A stretch of DNA of 64,000 nucleotides from Norana najaformis (taxonomy: Eukaryota > Annelida > Clitellata > Crassiclitellata > Hormogastridae): NCBI GenBank assembly GCA_964023275.1, contig OZ029913.1, positions 55,173,976 to 55,237,975 on the forward strand. Direction: 5' to 3'. Below, piece after piece: positions 1 to 11,300 of the stretch (position 1 is its first letter; each line of letters opens with the position of its first letter). The translations under genes and the position numbers were made by a program. Below the pieces are notes generated by a model, which saw only the letters and a list, made by a program, of their open reading frames with translations, was not told the origin of the DNA and did not search any database.

Positions 1-125
1 ACATGATAAGCCCCGTCTAGGCTGCTGTGAGCTTACGGAAACAACGGTTTCAGGAATATCTTGTCCCTCTTAAGCAGCTATCATTATGTGGACAGCAGGC
101 CTTAAAAAGAGTCTAACGCTTTCTA

Positions 126-432
126 TCTAACTACCTGTATGTCTGTCTGTCTGTGTGTATGTCTATCTATCTGTCTGTCTGTATGTCTATCTGTCTGTCT
201 GTCTGTATGTATGTATGTATGCATGCATGTATGCTTGTCTGTCTGTCTGTATGTATGTATGTGTGTATGTATGCATGTCTGCTTGTCTGTCTGTCTGTAT
301 GTATGTATGTATGTGTGTATGTATGCATGCATGCAAGTCTATGTCTGTCTGTCTGTCTCTGTCTGCCTGTATGTATGTATGCTTACATGTCTGTCTGTCT
401 GCCTGTATGCATGTATGTATGTATGCATACAC

Positions 433-502
<70 letters not shown>

Positions 503-510
503 TTTCATCG
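126..510. repeat. CTGT/ATGT tetranucleotide array
   Basis: The stretch is an interrupted tetranucleotide array of CTGT and ATGT units. It becomes almost pure CTGT in its last 70 bases (about 434-502), where it was probably most recently extended. It is open in several frames because the unit has no stop codon in those frames, so the Cys/Val/Leu-rich and Thr/His-rich frames across it are not evidence of protein. Confidence 0.95.
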
Positions 511-752
511 AATTCTGTGCAAACTGAATAGATGCATGTATGTATTGGGTGTGTTGTATGTCTGCTCAGGGTAATTGCCGAGTATACTGCATGCGGTTGA
601 AAGACTCCGGTGAGTGCGTTTAAGCCGTTCGCGGTATACACACTTGGATTATATATTATTCTCGGTGCACTCTCGGGGGCGGACACCGTCCACTCTCTTT
701 GGCCAAGTCGTATTTCGTCGGTTAGTGCACCAGAAAAAGTGTGTAGGCATCT
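511..752. other. Unassigned unique sequence
   Basis: I see no gene or repeat family here. It separates two low-complexity arrays. Confidence 0.5.
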
Positions 753-1130
753 GTGACTGCCTCTGCCTCTGCCTCTTTTCTCTGCTTCTCCCTCTGTCTC
801 TTTCTATTTCTATGTATGTATCTGTCTCTATCTCCTTCTCTATTCCGTTCTCTGTGTCTGTGTCTTTCTCTGACTCTGTCTCTCCCTCTGTCTCTTTCTA
901 TGTCTGTGTCTCTGCCTGTCTGCGTGTCTTTTTGTCTCTTTTTCTGTTTGTGCCTCTGTCACTTCTTCTGTCCCTTTCTGTGACTCCGTCTCTGCCTCTA
1001 ACTCTGTCTTTTCCTCTGTCTCTGTCTCTGTCTATGCCTATGCCTCTTTCTCTGTATCTATCTTTGCCTCTGCCTCTGTCTTTTCTCTGTCTCTTTCTCT
1101 GAATCTTCCTCTCCCTCTGTCTCTGGCACT
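753..1130. repeat. Pyrimidine-rich TCTCTG tract
   Basis: The + strand is almost entirely C and T with scattered G, built from degenerate TCTCTG and TCTGTC units. A smaller tract of the same kind lies at 1290-1380. The serine/leucine frames are repeat translations. Confidence 0.9.
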
Positions 1131-1734
1131 GCAGTCTGCATCTTAAGGCTGATGCCAAGTCATCGTCATTTATCAGAGTCGAAGACTAAGGAGACCAAGG
1201 AGCTCTATTCGGCTGTCAATTGCCGTCCAAGTCCAGCGCCGTCTCCCGCCTAATCAGCTGGACGGACATCACATCACTACCCACGCCTGACTCTCTATGT
1301 CTCTCTGTCTGTCTCTGTCTCTGTTCCTTTGCCTCTGGTTCTGTCTCTTCCTCTGTCTCCACATCTCTCTGTCTCACTCTCGACATGATACGCATTCATG
1401 AACATCATTCTAAATGATGCATTGATGCTTTCATACTTCTGAAAGTCTAAAGAATTCTAAATTAGCCACTTGGTCCAGCGACAGCGCATTCCTCCATACC
1501 AATGATCAGCTTCCAAGTAATGTCTCGTGATCACAGACACCGGTGTGGCTAAAACGCTCCAGGAAATAATAATGTGGCGTGTTTCGCATTCGCTCAAAGT
1601 GTCTGACTTTCGGCCACGAGAGCTATTTGCTAGCACGAGACAATTTGTCTTCGTACGTTTTAGCAGCGTTGCTTCATGGAATGTGGAATACAGGGAGGAA
1701 GAAGAAACTATCGAATACGACATACGACGCCATA
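1131..1734. other. Unassigned sequence
   Basis: Apart from the short CT tract at 1290-1380 I recognise nothing. Open frames of about 100 codons occur on both strands (near 1457-1768 and 1527-1904), but they run into the trinucleotide array and have no recognisable domain. Confidence 0.4.
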
Positions 1735-2078
1735 AATTCATCAGCGTCATCAGCAGCAGCATTATCATATCATCATCAAAATTGCCATCATTCTCTAATC
1801 GCTATTGTCATCATTATCATCGTCGTCGTCGTCTTCGTCTTAATAATAATAATAACAGCAATATTAATAGCAACAGCATAAAAATAATAAGAGTTGTAGA
1901 GTAGTAGCAGCAGTGGTAGCAGCAGCAGTAGTAGTAGCAGTAGTAGTAGAAGTAGTAGTAGTAAAAACAGCAACACCAACCACGACAAAAATAATAACAA
2001 TAGCAGCAATAATAATAACAATAGCAGCAATAATAATAATAATAATAATAGCAGCAATAATAATAACAATAACAGTAC
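1735..2078. repeat. Composite trinucleotide array (ATC, GTC, AAT, AGC, AGT)
   Basis: Blocks of different trinucleotides follow one another: ATC/GTC to about 1840, AAT and AGC to 1890, AGC/AGT to 1965, then AAT/AGC/AAC to 2075. The Leu-run frame on the minus strand and the Asn/Ile runs on the plus strand are products of this composition. Confidence 0.9.
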
Positions 2079-2371
2079 GAGGGTTTTATGGCAGTCTATT
2101 GTTTAGCTGGACTTGCTTGATGCTCCTTTTGTTGATTTGAAAACCATTTGTGCTGTCATCGTATTCTATAGAATGGTTTTACATTTCCTACCGATCGTTG
2201 TCATTTCGCTTGGACGTCATTAATTTAATCAGCATTAATTCAGCGACGCTTTTCTGATCGTTCGTTTTGAATCAGCCTTTTGTACACCGATCATTGTTCA
2301 ACGCATTGTTACGCGTATCAGGTTCTCTGGGATCAGTAACAGATATGCTGACGATGTTTTTATTGCTGTTG
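2079..2371. other. Unassigned unique sequence
   Basis: Single-copy-looking spacer between trinucleotide arrays. No gene, RNA or repeat family recognised. Confidence 0.4.
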
Positions 2372-2531
2372 ATATTGTTGATGTTGTTGATGATGATGAT
2401 GATGATGATGATGATGTTGATGATGTTGATGGGGATGATGATTATGATGATGATGATGATGATGATGAGGATGTTGTTGATGATGATGATGTTGTTGTTG
2501 ATGATGATGTTGTTGATGATGATGTTGTTGT

Positions 2532-2606
<75 letters not shown>
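2372..2606. repeat. (GAT)n/(GTT)n array
   Basis: A trinucleotide array, mainly GAT with interspersed GTT. The last 70 bases are pure GAT. It reads as poly-Met, poly-Asp, poly-His or poly-Ser depending on frame, none of which I take as a protein. It is the complement of the ATC array at 2868-3052, so the two form a large potential inverted repeat. Confidence 0.95.
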
Positions 2607-2687
2607 GTTTGGTGCAAACAACTTTCTTACTGCAGCACTGATTTTCTGTTTATGAAAGTCCATAGAGGTCAGTTGTGTAACTCGTTT

Positions 2688-2735
2688 AATAATAATAAGA
2701 ACAATAAAATAATAATAATAATAATAATAATAAAA
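2688..2735. repeat. (AAT)n microsatellite
   Basis: A short AAT run between the GAT and ATC arrays, within an A+T-rich stretch. Confidence 0.9.
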
Positions 2736-2867
2736 ATAATAGAATTTTTATTGCGCTCTTGGTCGCCGAGGCTAAAGAAGACATCGCTATTGAAGTTCTT
2801 AGATTACGTTGTTGGTTGAATTATGAATTTTTTCAAAACTCTTTGTTAATGAAGGCCACATTGTACA

Positions 2868-3052
2868 GTCATCATAATCACCATCATCATGACCACCATC
2901 ATCATCATCATAACATCATCATCATCATCGTCATCATCATGATCACCATCATCATCATAACATCATCATCATCATCATCATCGTCATCATCATCATCATC
3001 ACCATCATCATCATAACATCATCATTATCATCATCATCATCATCATCATCAT
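2868..3052. repeat. (ATC)n array
   Basis: ATC repeats with occasional ACC, GTC and ATA interruptions. They are reverse-complementary in composition to the GAT array about 260 bases upstream. Confidence 0.95.
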
Positions 3053-4434
3053 GTGGCATCTTTGAATTTCTGAAGGATGACGGTGAACCTTTATTTTAAC
3101 GAAATTTTCTATACTGCACCTTTTAAATGATCTAGCGATCTAACTAATGTAAATAATAACTGCCTCTTGAAGAGCTCTACGATCCATCTCATTTGTTGAA
3201 GTCCTTCATCGCAGCCAAGGTTAATTTCACTCGGTGCAATATTCTCGTCTAAAGCTGCCCACGTCTCACTCAACGATGATATTAATTATATCAATATTCG
3301 TGACTGTAATTGGAAATGAGTCCGTCGCCTGCCTCTCCTGCCTTTCGTGGAATTACCTCGTTTTCTGCCCACGCAATCAAAAGCAGTCATCTATCTCAGT
3401 TCATTTGAAATGCCTCTGATCGTTTAGCAAATCATTTCTTTTGTGTCAAGGGTTCACAGGTTCGCAGCCAGTCGTGGTTGCCCCGCGCATGAGGATGTGA
3501 TTCAGTTGGGAATTTCTTGGTCGATTACCGAAAAAGATCTTTTATAGAAAAGTATTCTATAGAAAAAGTTTAGCCAGGCTTTCAATTTATTTAAGGTTAA
3601 ATTAGTTTATATATCAAATACGTTTCTTAAACACTCTCGATTCCGTTGCTCTATCACCGTCTACTTGTCCTTGTGTCTCTTCCTCTCTGTATCTCTGTCC
3701 CTCTTCCTGCCTCTGTTCTTGCTTCTGTACATATCCACCTTGTTCTTCTTTACACCTCTGCCTCTCTTTGTCATTCTCCGTTTGCTTCTCTGTCCCTGAG
3801 CCCTGCTCTTGCATTCCCTGAATGACTGACCGTGCCTCTGATTCAATTTTTTATGCCTGACACGTTAGTCTCTTAATATTCATTCAAAAATACTGTCTTC
3901 CTGTTCTTGTCCCTCTCCCAATTTCTCTATGTCCGTCTTCTTTTGGTTGTACCTCTCCATTACCTCTGTCTTCTTCTCCATGTGCCGCTCTGTCTCTCTC
4001 CCTCTCGTAGTCCCTATCTCAATCCTTCTCGCTGTCCCTCTGGCAATACCTCTTCGACGTCTAAGTATGTTTAAATGTTTTGATTACTATGCAAATGGAA
4101 GCGGCCGTTGAAGGCGTCTTTTTTGGAGGCCATTTTAATTAGACGTCGACGTAAGCAGTCTGTGTGTCCATCGCTGAATGCTCAGCCGATGAGGTAGCGC
4201 TCTGACGACTCAGCGGCTGTCCGCTCAGAGGCTCAGGGAAATGAATCGTCTCATTTCACCGACCAAAGGAAACCGTTCAATCGCTCGCGAGCGGCGCTAC
4301 ATAAATTATAAAGGTCTTTGCGAGGCAATTGATTTGCATCGTAAGATTAGGTTAGGGAAAACAGAGTGGTTCAGTTGTTGAAAGTAATGTAGGGTAATGT
4401 AGTTGGAGAGGCTCCGCTGTGTAAGGTAAGATTT
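3053..4434. other. No gene recognised; two CT-rich tracts
   Basis: The stretch holds CT-rich tracts at about 3660-3840 and 3890-4040. Near 4300-4320 there is a GGCGCTACATAAATTATAAA motif resembling the 3' tips of retroelements elsewhere in the window. Nothing else is recognisable. Confidence 0.4.
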
Positions 4435-4775
4435 AGCAATGGCAGTCAGATCTAAACTAAAGACTCATCTGTTTCAACTTGTTTACCTACCGTAGTTTAA
4501 CTCATGGTTTCTCTTGCATATCGGATTTTGACTAGGCTTCTTCAACAGCTTGGGATTTTAACAACGATTTCACTTGAAGTAACCATCTATTGAAGCCTTG
4601 TGTATTATGAAAACGACGCCATAGAAGATATAGAACAGATTATAGTATGTTAGATTATGTTAAGTTAGGTTAGATTAAAGTAAATTAGGCTGATTAGATT
4701 ACAATAGATTAGAGTATGTTAGATTATATTAGGTTAGATTAAAGTAAATTAGAATGATTAGATTAGATTAATTCT
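4435..4775 (+). mobile_element. Family A LINE 3' fragment with TTAGATTA-like tail
   Basis: At 4439-4492 the frame encodes a degenerate form of the conserved C-terminal end of CR1/L2 reverse transcriptases (RSKLKTHLFQLVYLP). It is followed by a 3' untranslated stretch containing TTGAAGCCTTGTGTATTA, the tip seen in the other family A copies. From about 4630 the sequence becomes a degenerate repeat of TTAGATTA and TTAGGTTA units, as expected where a LINE tail has seeded a simple repeat. Heavily 5'-truncated. Confidence 0.65.
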
Positions 4776-4811
4776 GCCGTGTCAGATCTGCTCCGAATAA
4801 TCCGAACAGAG

Positions 4812-4899
4812 TGGAACCGAACTGATTCAGATTGATGTTCCAAGACTTACGTCAGTGGAACCGAACTGATTCAGATTGATGTTCCAAGACTTACGTCAG
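4812..4899. repeat. Perfect 44 bp tandem duplication
   Basis: Two identical adjacent 44-base units begin at 4812 and 4856 with TGGAACCGAACTGATTCAG. Identity between copies suggests a recent duplication. Confidence 0.95.
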
Positions 4900-5149
4900 T
4901 GGAACTTGGCTGACGCGCAGTGCCTTCAGTTCCTCCTCAAGGATTTCCGAGTCGACACTGTCGTTTTCCAGCTCTCGCAGGAATTTCGAGTCACGCAGCC
5001 ACGTGCAGTAGGTGGAATACTTCTCGACGCTACACAGACACAAGACAGAAGAAGCTGTCGTCAGTTGCCTAAAGTAATTATATCTGTCGACATTTATGCA
5101 AGGCCGCTATGCAACAAATTGAAAGTCCTATAATGTCCACGCAGTCATG

Positions 5150-5487
5150 CACACAGACATGTATGTATGTATGAATATCACTATGCGTGCATGTATGTAT
5201 ACAATATATACATATACGTATGCATATATTATATATATAATATATACATACCATGCATGCATAATGATATTCATACTTACATACATGCATGTCTGTGTGC
5301 ATGATTGTGTGGATGCATGCATGTATACATACATACATGCATGCATAATGATATTCATACATACATACACACATACATATACACATACTATATATGTATG
5401 TATATATGTATAAAAGCATTTATATATTTATATCATTTTGCATATATGTATGTACGTATGAGTGTATATATGTATGTATGCATGTTT
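5150..5487. repeat. ATGT/CATA tetranucleotide array with inverted blocks
   Basis: ATGT blocks alternate with the reverse-complementary ACAT blocks, with TATA-rich switch points near 5200-5250 and 5380-5410. GCATAATGATATTCATAC occurs twice (about 5259 and 5343). The orientation switches would allow hairpins. Confidence 0.9.
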
Positions 5488-5492
5488 TATCA

Positions 5493-7375
5493 GATTAATT
5501 AATTAATTAGCATCTTCTGCAAGGCCGCCGTCTAATGCACAAGGCTTCAATCGACGACACATCAAAATCAGACTATATTCAGGTCAATCTCCAGAAAGCC
5601 AGTTCGATGAAACAGAGAGGCAGATAATCCAACTGGTGGATTACCCAACTGGTGGATAATCCAACTGAAAAAGTATGTCCTAAGTTCAGACCGAAATGAC
5701 ACAAGAGACAGAACAGAACGAACAGATGCAGGAAGACATGTCCAAAATTTGGTCTAGCAACCGAAAAAGCTCGGCTACCGAAAACAGATTTAGTTTTTGG
5801 TACAATTAGAGAAAGACAATTAAGTGACCTGGTTGAATAATTATAGGCCTTGGGAATGAGGACTGATTTAAGTATCGTGAACTATTCTACAAGCCCTAAT
5901 TTGCAAGAAATCCTTTGCTGAACAAGAAGTCATTGCACAGATGTCAGTACAATATTTCGACGTATCAGTTATAATGGCTCTAAACAAAGCTTTCCGAAAT
6001 CTTTGGAGTTTCTGTATGTTTCACTTTGTGATGCCAGCAAGAATCGAGTTACATTAGTCAAGGCGACTGGTGACCAATGCGTTTGCCAAAGACATTCTTG
6101 AGAACATGGGGACGTAACGCCTACTTCTGCGAATGTCACTGATATGCATGTATGACGACTTACAAATTCCATTCACATAGTCAATAAGAGACATAGTAGA
6201 ATAAAAACAAAGCCCGAGTTGCGACATTACCCAACTCAACAAATGAGTCATCCCGTTTAAAAAGATTTAAGCCAATCAAACTTTTTCAGTTGCTATGGAA
6301 TGCCCAGTAGTAGAAATTCAGTTTTCGACGGGTTAAGGAGGAGTTTATTTGCTGCCATCCTAGACCGCAACTCCTCAAAGCCATCAGAAAACAGCTGTAC
6401 AGAGGAGTGACAGTTCAAACTGTCAAAGGAAATGCAGATCTGAATATCACCAGCATAGGTCTGATATCCCAGTGAACGACTACGAAGCAATGTCTTCAAT
6501 GGTGTGGTGTATACGGTAAACAAAAGATGACCTGGCACAGAACCCTGTGTGACCTCCACATGTCAATAAAGCACTAGACGAATAATTGCCATTTAAATCT
6601 ACTGATTGAGTGCGTGGACCGAGATAAGTAGCAAATCAATATAGGGTGGAACCAGAAATCCAACATAGTGCTGGAGACAATGCAAAGGAAGAGAATGGTC
6701 CACCGTATCAAAGCAACAGAAGAGTCAAGAAGAACAAGCGTCGTCACTCTACTCTTATCCATAGAACACATGATGTCATTATGAAGAGCAAGAAGTGCGA
6801 ACTCATTTTGAATGAAACTTACGGTATGCAGACTGAAATGGGGAGATTAGCGAGTTGGAAGATAAGTGAAATTGCATAAGATTTATAGCTACCGGTTCAA
6901 GAATTTTAGATATAAAAGTTCAGATGGGTCTGTAATTAGATAGGTCATCTGGACCGACAGAAGGTTTCTTTAGCAGAGGATGAGTTATGGCATGAGCAAA
7001 AGCAGATGGGAAGGATCCCTCATGCAACGAGAAATTGATAATTGATGTAATGCATGGACCCGGGACATTAAAACATTCTTTTAGGAAAGAAGTGGGAATG
7101 GTCAAGGAGAGAGCTTTTGTTAGGTGAAAAAATATGATTCTTCGAACCTCTGCAGGAATTGTTGGCTGCAAATAGTCTGCGACTGGAGGTGAAGAATTCT
7201 GATGAAGAGATTTATCACATATCGAATAACCAATAAATTTCAGCCTGCTACCAGAAATCTTATCAGCAAAAAAGTCAAAATTTACTGGCTAGCTCTTGGG
7301 TAGCAGAGAACACAGCAGAGGATAAATTTAACTTCTCTCTGTGTAATAACTTATTCAAAGCCATCCACAATCAGT
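5493..7375 (-). mobile_element. 5'-truncated CR1/L2-like non-LTR retrotransposon (family A)
   Basis: This is the longest LINE copy in the window, about 1.9 kb on the minus strand. Its 3' end is at the low coordinate and finishes in a TTAA-type tail (5495-5512), preceded by GATTGAAGCCTTGTGCATTA, the family A 3' tip. Upstream lie the end of the reverse transcriptase (SRAFSVARPNFG, near 5750-5790), the polymerase body and the linker that precedes it in CR1/L2 proteins. The 5' portion, including any endonuclease, is missing. Frameshifts and stops show it is dead. Related short copies lie at 4.4, 8.0, 13.2, 39.7 and 43.4 kb. Confidence 0.85.
5966..7370 (-). pseudogene. Broken reverse transcriptase of family A LINE
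   Basis: In order along the minus strand: linker LWMALNKLLHREKLNLSSAV (near 7345), DFFADKISGSRLK (near 7260), LQPTIPAEVRRIIF (near 7165), a frameshifted segment reading DKSRVTTLVLLD (near 6755), the block TQGSVPGHLLF (near 6550, family form PQGSVLGPLLF), the catalytic box, NPSKTEFLLLG (near 6305) and ANALVTSRLDYCNS (near 6070). The catalytic motif at 6446-6457 is YAGD where active enzymes have YADD, so the first catalytic aspartate of the pair is lost. At least three frame changes separate the blocks. Assignment to the CR1/L2 group rests on these motifs; the exact clade needs a tree. Confidence 0.85.
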
Positions 7376-8009
7376 CATTGAATCAGTCATTGAGTCATGA
7401 GCTTACATGCCGTATTACACTAACCGCCTATATATCAATTATGTGAGAGGGTAATCCATGCTGTAGCGGGGCATTTATCCCTTCTGGATTGCTCCTTGAC
7501 GCCAGCACTTGTAATATTTTAGGTGAAACTGTTGTAACTGTTTCGATTGTTGGTTGTTGGTGATTTGATAAACAATTTCAATTTTCAATTTTTTCAATTT
7601 TTTACAAAAGTTTCTGCAACGATTAAATCTGCGAAATATGTAGATTTGGCAGAAGGCACCAGTTTTCGCAAAATTTTCACTGCTGCTCAAACCTAATATG
7701 GTCCAAAGAAATACGAGGATGGCGCCATCAGTGCCCTAACTGACTTCGACGCCTAGCTTTAGAAATGGCGGAGTTGAATTAAGGCTGTGGTGTGCGCTGT
7801 CTTAGTTCTTAAAGGAATTTGCCTGTTATGGAGCTCGTTTAAAGTAGGCTTAAACTACAGAGCCAGCTTATTAGATGCTTTTGCTGGAGATGATCATAAT
7901 GGATGCCAAGATATCATGCTTCAGTTTATTTCAATCAATTTTCTGCCCAAGAAGAAATGTAAAAGTAGTTTAGTTTGGAGTGATTGATTTATACGGGAAG
8001 TCAAAATTT
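7376..8009. other. No gene recognised
   Basis: Mostly A+T-rich. A TTTTTTCAATT-type repeat lies near 7575-7605. Short frames on both strands (7475-7690 minus, 7787-7987 plus) have no recognisable domain. Confidence 0.4.
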
Positions 8010-8135
8010 GAGAATATGGCAACCTGGTCTGAAAGATATGGCTTAGTAGCAACTATTGACTGATGCCTTGAGCATTAACATAGTGGCGCTACAGAAGGTT
8101 TAAGATTATTATTATACTCAACAAGAGTAACAGAA
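8010..8135 (+). mobile_element. Family A LINE 3' tip
   Basis: Contains GACTGATGCCTTGAGCATTA followed by AGTGGCGCTACAG and a short ATT run, matching the 3' end of the 5.5-7.4 kb element in opposite orientation. No coding sequence remains. Confidence 0.6.
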
Positions 8136-8339
8136 TGAAGTGATTTCGAATCAGAATGCGTTTTCAAGACAACTAGGGTAGGCCAACAAATGGCACACAA
8201 TCAATATAAAGAAGAAATAAACAATTAAAACTTATCTCAGCAGCGAGAAAAGACAAACTAGCTAGAAAATAAAATGTTTGAAGTCCAAAATTAATAATTT
8301 AACTTCTGAAACGAAAAATTCAACAAGCAATTTGAAATC

Positions 8340-8512
8340 AACAAAATGTGTGTTTGCATGTATGGGCCTATGCATGTATCTATACATGTATGAATACATA
8401 TATGTATGTATGCATGTATGTATATATGTACGCATATATATATGCATGTTTGCATATAAGTAAGTGTGTATATATATATATGTATTTATGTACATATGCA
8501 TGTATGTGCGAC
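8340..8512. repeat. ATGT/TATA microsatellite
   Basis: Degenerate ATGT and GCAT units with TATATATA cores, directly upstream of a SINE copy. Confidence 0.9.
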
Positions 8513-8810
8513 ACAGTGTTCTGTTCGGTTAGCGCTCTGGGTCTGAAATCGGACGATTGCAGATTCACATCTGCAGAGTGCACTTCATGTAGAGACCTTA
8601 GGGACCTTAGGCAAGTTGTTTGCGCACACATGCCTCTGTCGCCAACCAGTAGAATTTGTTACCGACGGAAGCTTGGAAATAAACGATGAGTTCTGAGATG
8701 CACTGGATTAACATCGTCCATTGCTGGCTTAAAAGGGGAACAGCGGGAATGAACGCCTTCCCTACGTTCCACTAGGGACATAGAAGCTGAACTGTACTTA
8801 CATATACAAC
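8513..8810 (+). mobile_element. SINE, family E, tRNA-derived
   Basis: A degenerate tRNA-like head (GTTAGCGCTCTGGG at 8528, a B-box-like CAGATTCACATCTGC near 8560) is followed by a body containing GGACCTTAGGCAAGTTG and GTAGAATTTGTTACCG. The 3' part contains ATCGTCCATTGCTGGCTTA and ends near ACATAGAAGCTGAACTGTAC. The same body and 3' part occur around the 43 bp satellite at 45.3-47.2 kb, so this copy shows what that locus looked like before expansion. SINEs encode no protein and rely on LINE enzymes. Confidence 0.7.
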
Positions 8811-9185
8811 TGCAACAGAATAAACTTAAAACCCAGACGGTAAGTTTAGATGCGATGTGGTATGGTAACGTAAGAGAAGTTACGATAAGGTAAGAAAAGC
8901 TAAGGCAAGGTAAGGTAAATTTGTGAGGTACTAAAAGACGCTACATAAAATGTATCGATACAAACTGCAAAGGTAAAGTATGCCACGACAATGGCTCGTT
9001 TGTTCCACAGAATTTCAACAACGTACATTTCTCAGAAGCCTGAGGTGGTGGTTGAAGGATTTATTGGCTGAAGCAGAAGCGGTTCACGAACTACTGCTGA
9101 ACAGCTTTTCTCCTTATGGATGGCGTGGCTTGCCTAAGAATGCCTAATTTTATGTGATGCGCCCGATGCCACCATCATTTTAGAT
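8811..9185. other. GGTAA-rich degenerate repeat and unassigned sequence
   Basis: Between 8835 and 8940 there is a loose repeat of AAGGTAA, GATAAGGTAAG and GCTAAGGC. The rest is unassigned. Confidence 0.4.
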
Positions 9186-9189
9186 TTCT

Positions 9190-9395
9190 TTGGGACGAAA
9201 TCTAATCTATTCTAATCTAATCCAATCCAATATAATCTAGTCTAGTTCAATCCAATCCGATCCGATCCGATCTAATCTAATGTAATCTAATGTAATCTAA
9301 TGTAATCTGATGTAATCTAATGTAATCTAATGTAATCTAATGTAATCTAATGTAATCTAATGTAATCTAATGTAATGTAATGTAATCTAATCTAA
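9190..9395. repeat. TGTAATCTAA decamer array
   Basis: Degenerate TAATC and TCCAATC units lead into about a dozen copies of the decamer TGTAATCTAA (9268-9390). The motif is not the animal telomere repeat. Confidence 0.9.
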
Positions 9396-10616
9396 TGACT
9401 TCAATAGTGTCGTTATAATGATACAAAATCATCAATCGATCATCGCTTAAAATGAAACCGTAAACAAATAACAACATTGTGACTTGACACTCCAGGCAAA
9501 ACATCACTTTTTCTAAATCATCATAGTTTGATAAACGACTAAATGAATAAAACGGAAATCAAGAGTGTTTCCAATAGTACAAGGAGGAAGAAACGAATTA
9601 CAGTGTACAAAAAAGCTTATTACTTTTAAAAAATTCTTTTGTAGTTTATCTGCAATTTACGTTTCAGTTTGTAAAGATTTATGTATTGTTATTAAACAAA
9701 ACGTAACGCTGATCTTGAGCCGACGAAGTGGTGGTAACACTAACCGACGGAGGAAACTGATGGCCAGAAATACGACTAAAGCGCCACCTGGAGGATTAAT
9801 CTTGAGTTGTAGAAGAGGAAGCGATTGTTTGCAGCAGCCGTAAGGAGACAGAAATAACCGGAAGATGTACTGTGCCATGCAAGTCGTCTGCCTTACTAGG
9901 CTCTGTTCGCTTTGCCAGATGGCTTCCGACGCTATAGTGATACAGCACGCCATACACTACACTTCAATACTACCTTGTGTGTTCAAAACCCTTGTCAACA
10001 TAAATTGTCTGGCAGTAGAGCTTAATTACTGCAACATGAAGCCAAACACTAGCATCTGTACTATCTGCACTATAGGCCACACTCCGATGTGGCTATAGAC
10101 CGAAATAGGCTTGCATCATTATCAGACAGTTACGCAGAAGAGCGTTCTGTACACAATAATGTCTGCTGCAAGTAGACACGACTTCACGGAGTGTAATGGC
10201 AGCCGTCACCCGTGGCAGTGGGAGTCTTAAAACAGCAATTCCCATGCGGCCGACATAAATCTTTCTGGCACCGCATCAACGAATCCCCTCATGCAGTCAC
10301 TGGCAGTGACACAACCTCTGTGTCTGGTCATCTAGCACAGCTTGTCCCCACGGTACGATGCGTCTTCAAGCTAACGTGCTTCAAGGGTTTTACCGAGGTT
10401 TTGTGGAATTCCTGATTTGATCTTTGTTAGTGCAGTACCATGCAGACGCAGGTTTGTGGATAAGTGGATAGAACAGGTATACAGTGGGATAAGGATCGGA
10501 AAGAAGCGAGGAAACGGAAAAAGAGAGAAAAGACCAAAATGAAATGGGAATAGTTTATGCTATTGATGTATGGTAAGGTAATGTAAACAAATAGAAGGGG
10601 AAGGAAAACTGCGACC
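9396..10616. other. No gene recognised
   Basis: No repeat family or domain is visible. Frames of 65-98 codons occur on both strands (9565-9843, 9657-9953, 10212-10415) but none has a recognisable motif or credible splice context. Confidence 0.4.
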
Positions 10617-10742
10617 ATTTCTGAGTCTATTCTCGGTAGTGTGGAATTTAACCACTGGCTTCCTCCCTCTGGAAAACCGACGCTGCTATCGTGAACGATG
10701 ACAGAGTGATTTAACTCGCCTGGAGAGGCTTCTTCCAATGAC
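10617..10742 (+). repeat. Interspersed repeat C, copy 1
   Basis: About 125 bases starting CATTTCTGAGTCTATTCT and ending GGAGAGGCTTCTTCC match 12358-12482 in the same orientation with roughly a dozen differences. Flanks differ, so this is dispersed and not tandem. It carries AACCACTGGCTTCCT and AACCGACGCTGC. The family is unidentified; a SINE or retroelement 3' piece is possible. Confidence 0.75.
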
Positions 10743-11300
10743 AAGAATGAGAGAAGGGAGGATTGAGAGAATTGAGAAGTGTGCGAAAAGGGAGCTAATG
10801 GATAGAAGGAAAAAGAGCCAAAGGAATGAGAAATTTAAGAGGATTAAAAGAAGTAAGAAGAATGAGAGGAGAGAGAAAAGTGACAGGAGAGAGGAGTGAG
10901 ATTATGGAGATGCTGGAGTGATACAGACATATGAATAGAAAGCACTATAACGAAAGATAGAGCAGGAAAGAGACTGACAGCTCGTCACTGATTTAAAGAC
11001 TATGAAAGATGAAGCAGAGACAAAGACTGAGGGAGTGAGAAAAGAGAATAATAACGTACAGAATTGTAATTGTAATCGTAATCGCAATAGTAACAGGACA
11101 TTTGTATGACGAAAAGCTGGAGTTTGGGAAGAGAAGAGAAAAAGAGGGAGTAAGGGAGATTGAATATGAAAAAGAGGAAGAGATATGTGTACAAGAATAT
11201 ATGAGTAACAAAGAGAGAAAGCCATAGAGAAAGAGTGAGAGAAAGAGAGAAAGAGAAAGAGAGCGAGAGAGAAAGAGAGAGAAAGAGAGAGACTGCAATT
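10743..11300. repeat. Purine-rich GAGA/GAAA tract
   Basis: The + strand is dominated by G and A, culminating in GAGAAAGAGAGAAAGAG near 11230-11295. The Ser/Leu/Phe-rich minus-strand frames are repeat translations. A short ATCGTAATCGCAATAGTA stretch near 11075 resembles the tail of family B, but no adjoining family B body is present. Confidence 0.75.

Noticed and set aside
9190..9395. Telomere-type repeat
   Set aside because: The decamer TGTAATCTAA differs from TTAGGG and has no terminal context; the TTAGATTA stretch at 4.6-4.77 kb is likewise a LINE tail.
9565..9953. Overlapping 92- and 98-codon frames on opposite strands
   Set aside because: No recognisable motif in either; expected by chance in this length of sequence.
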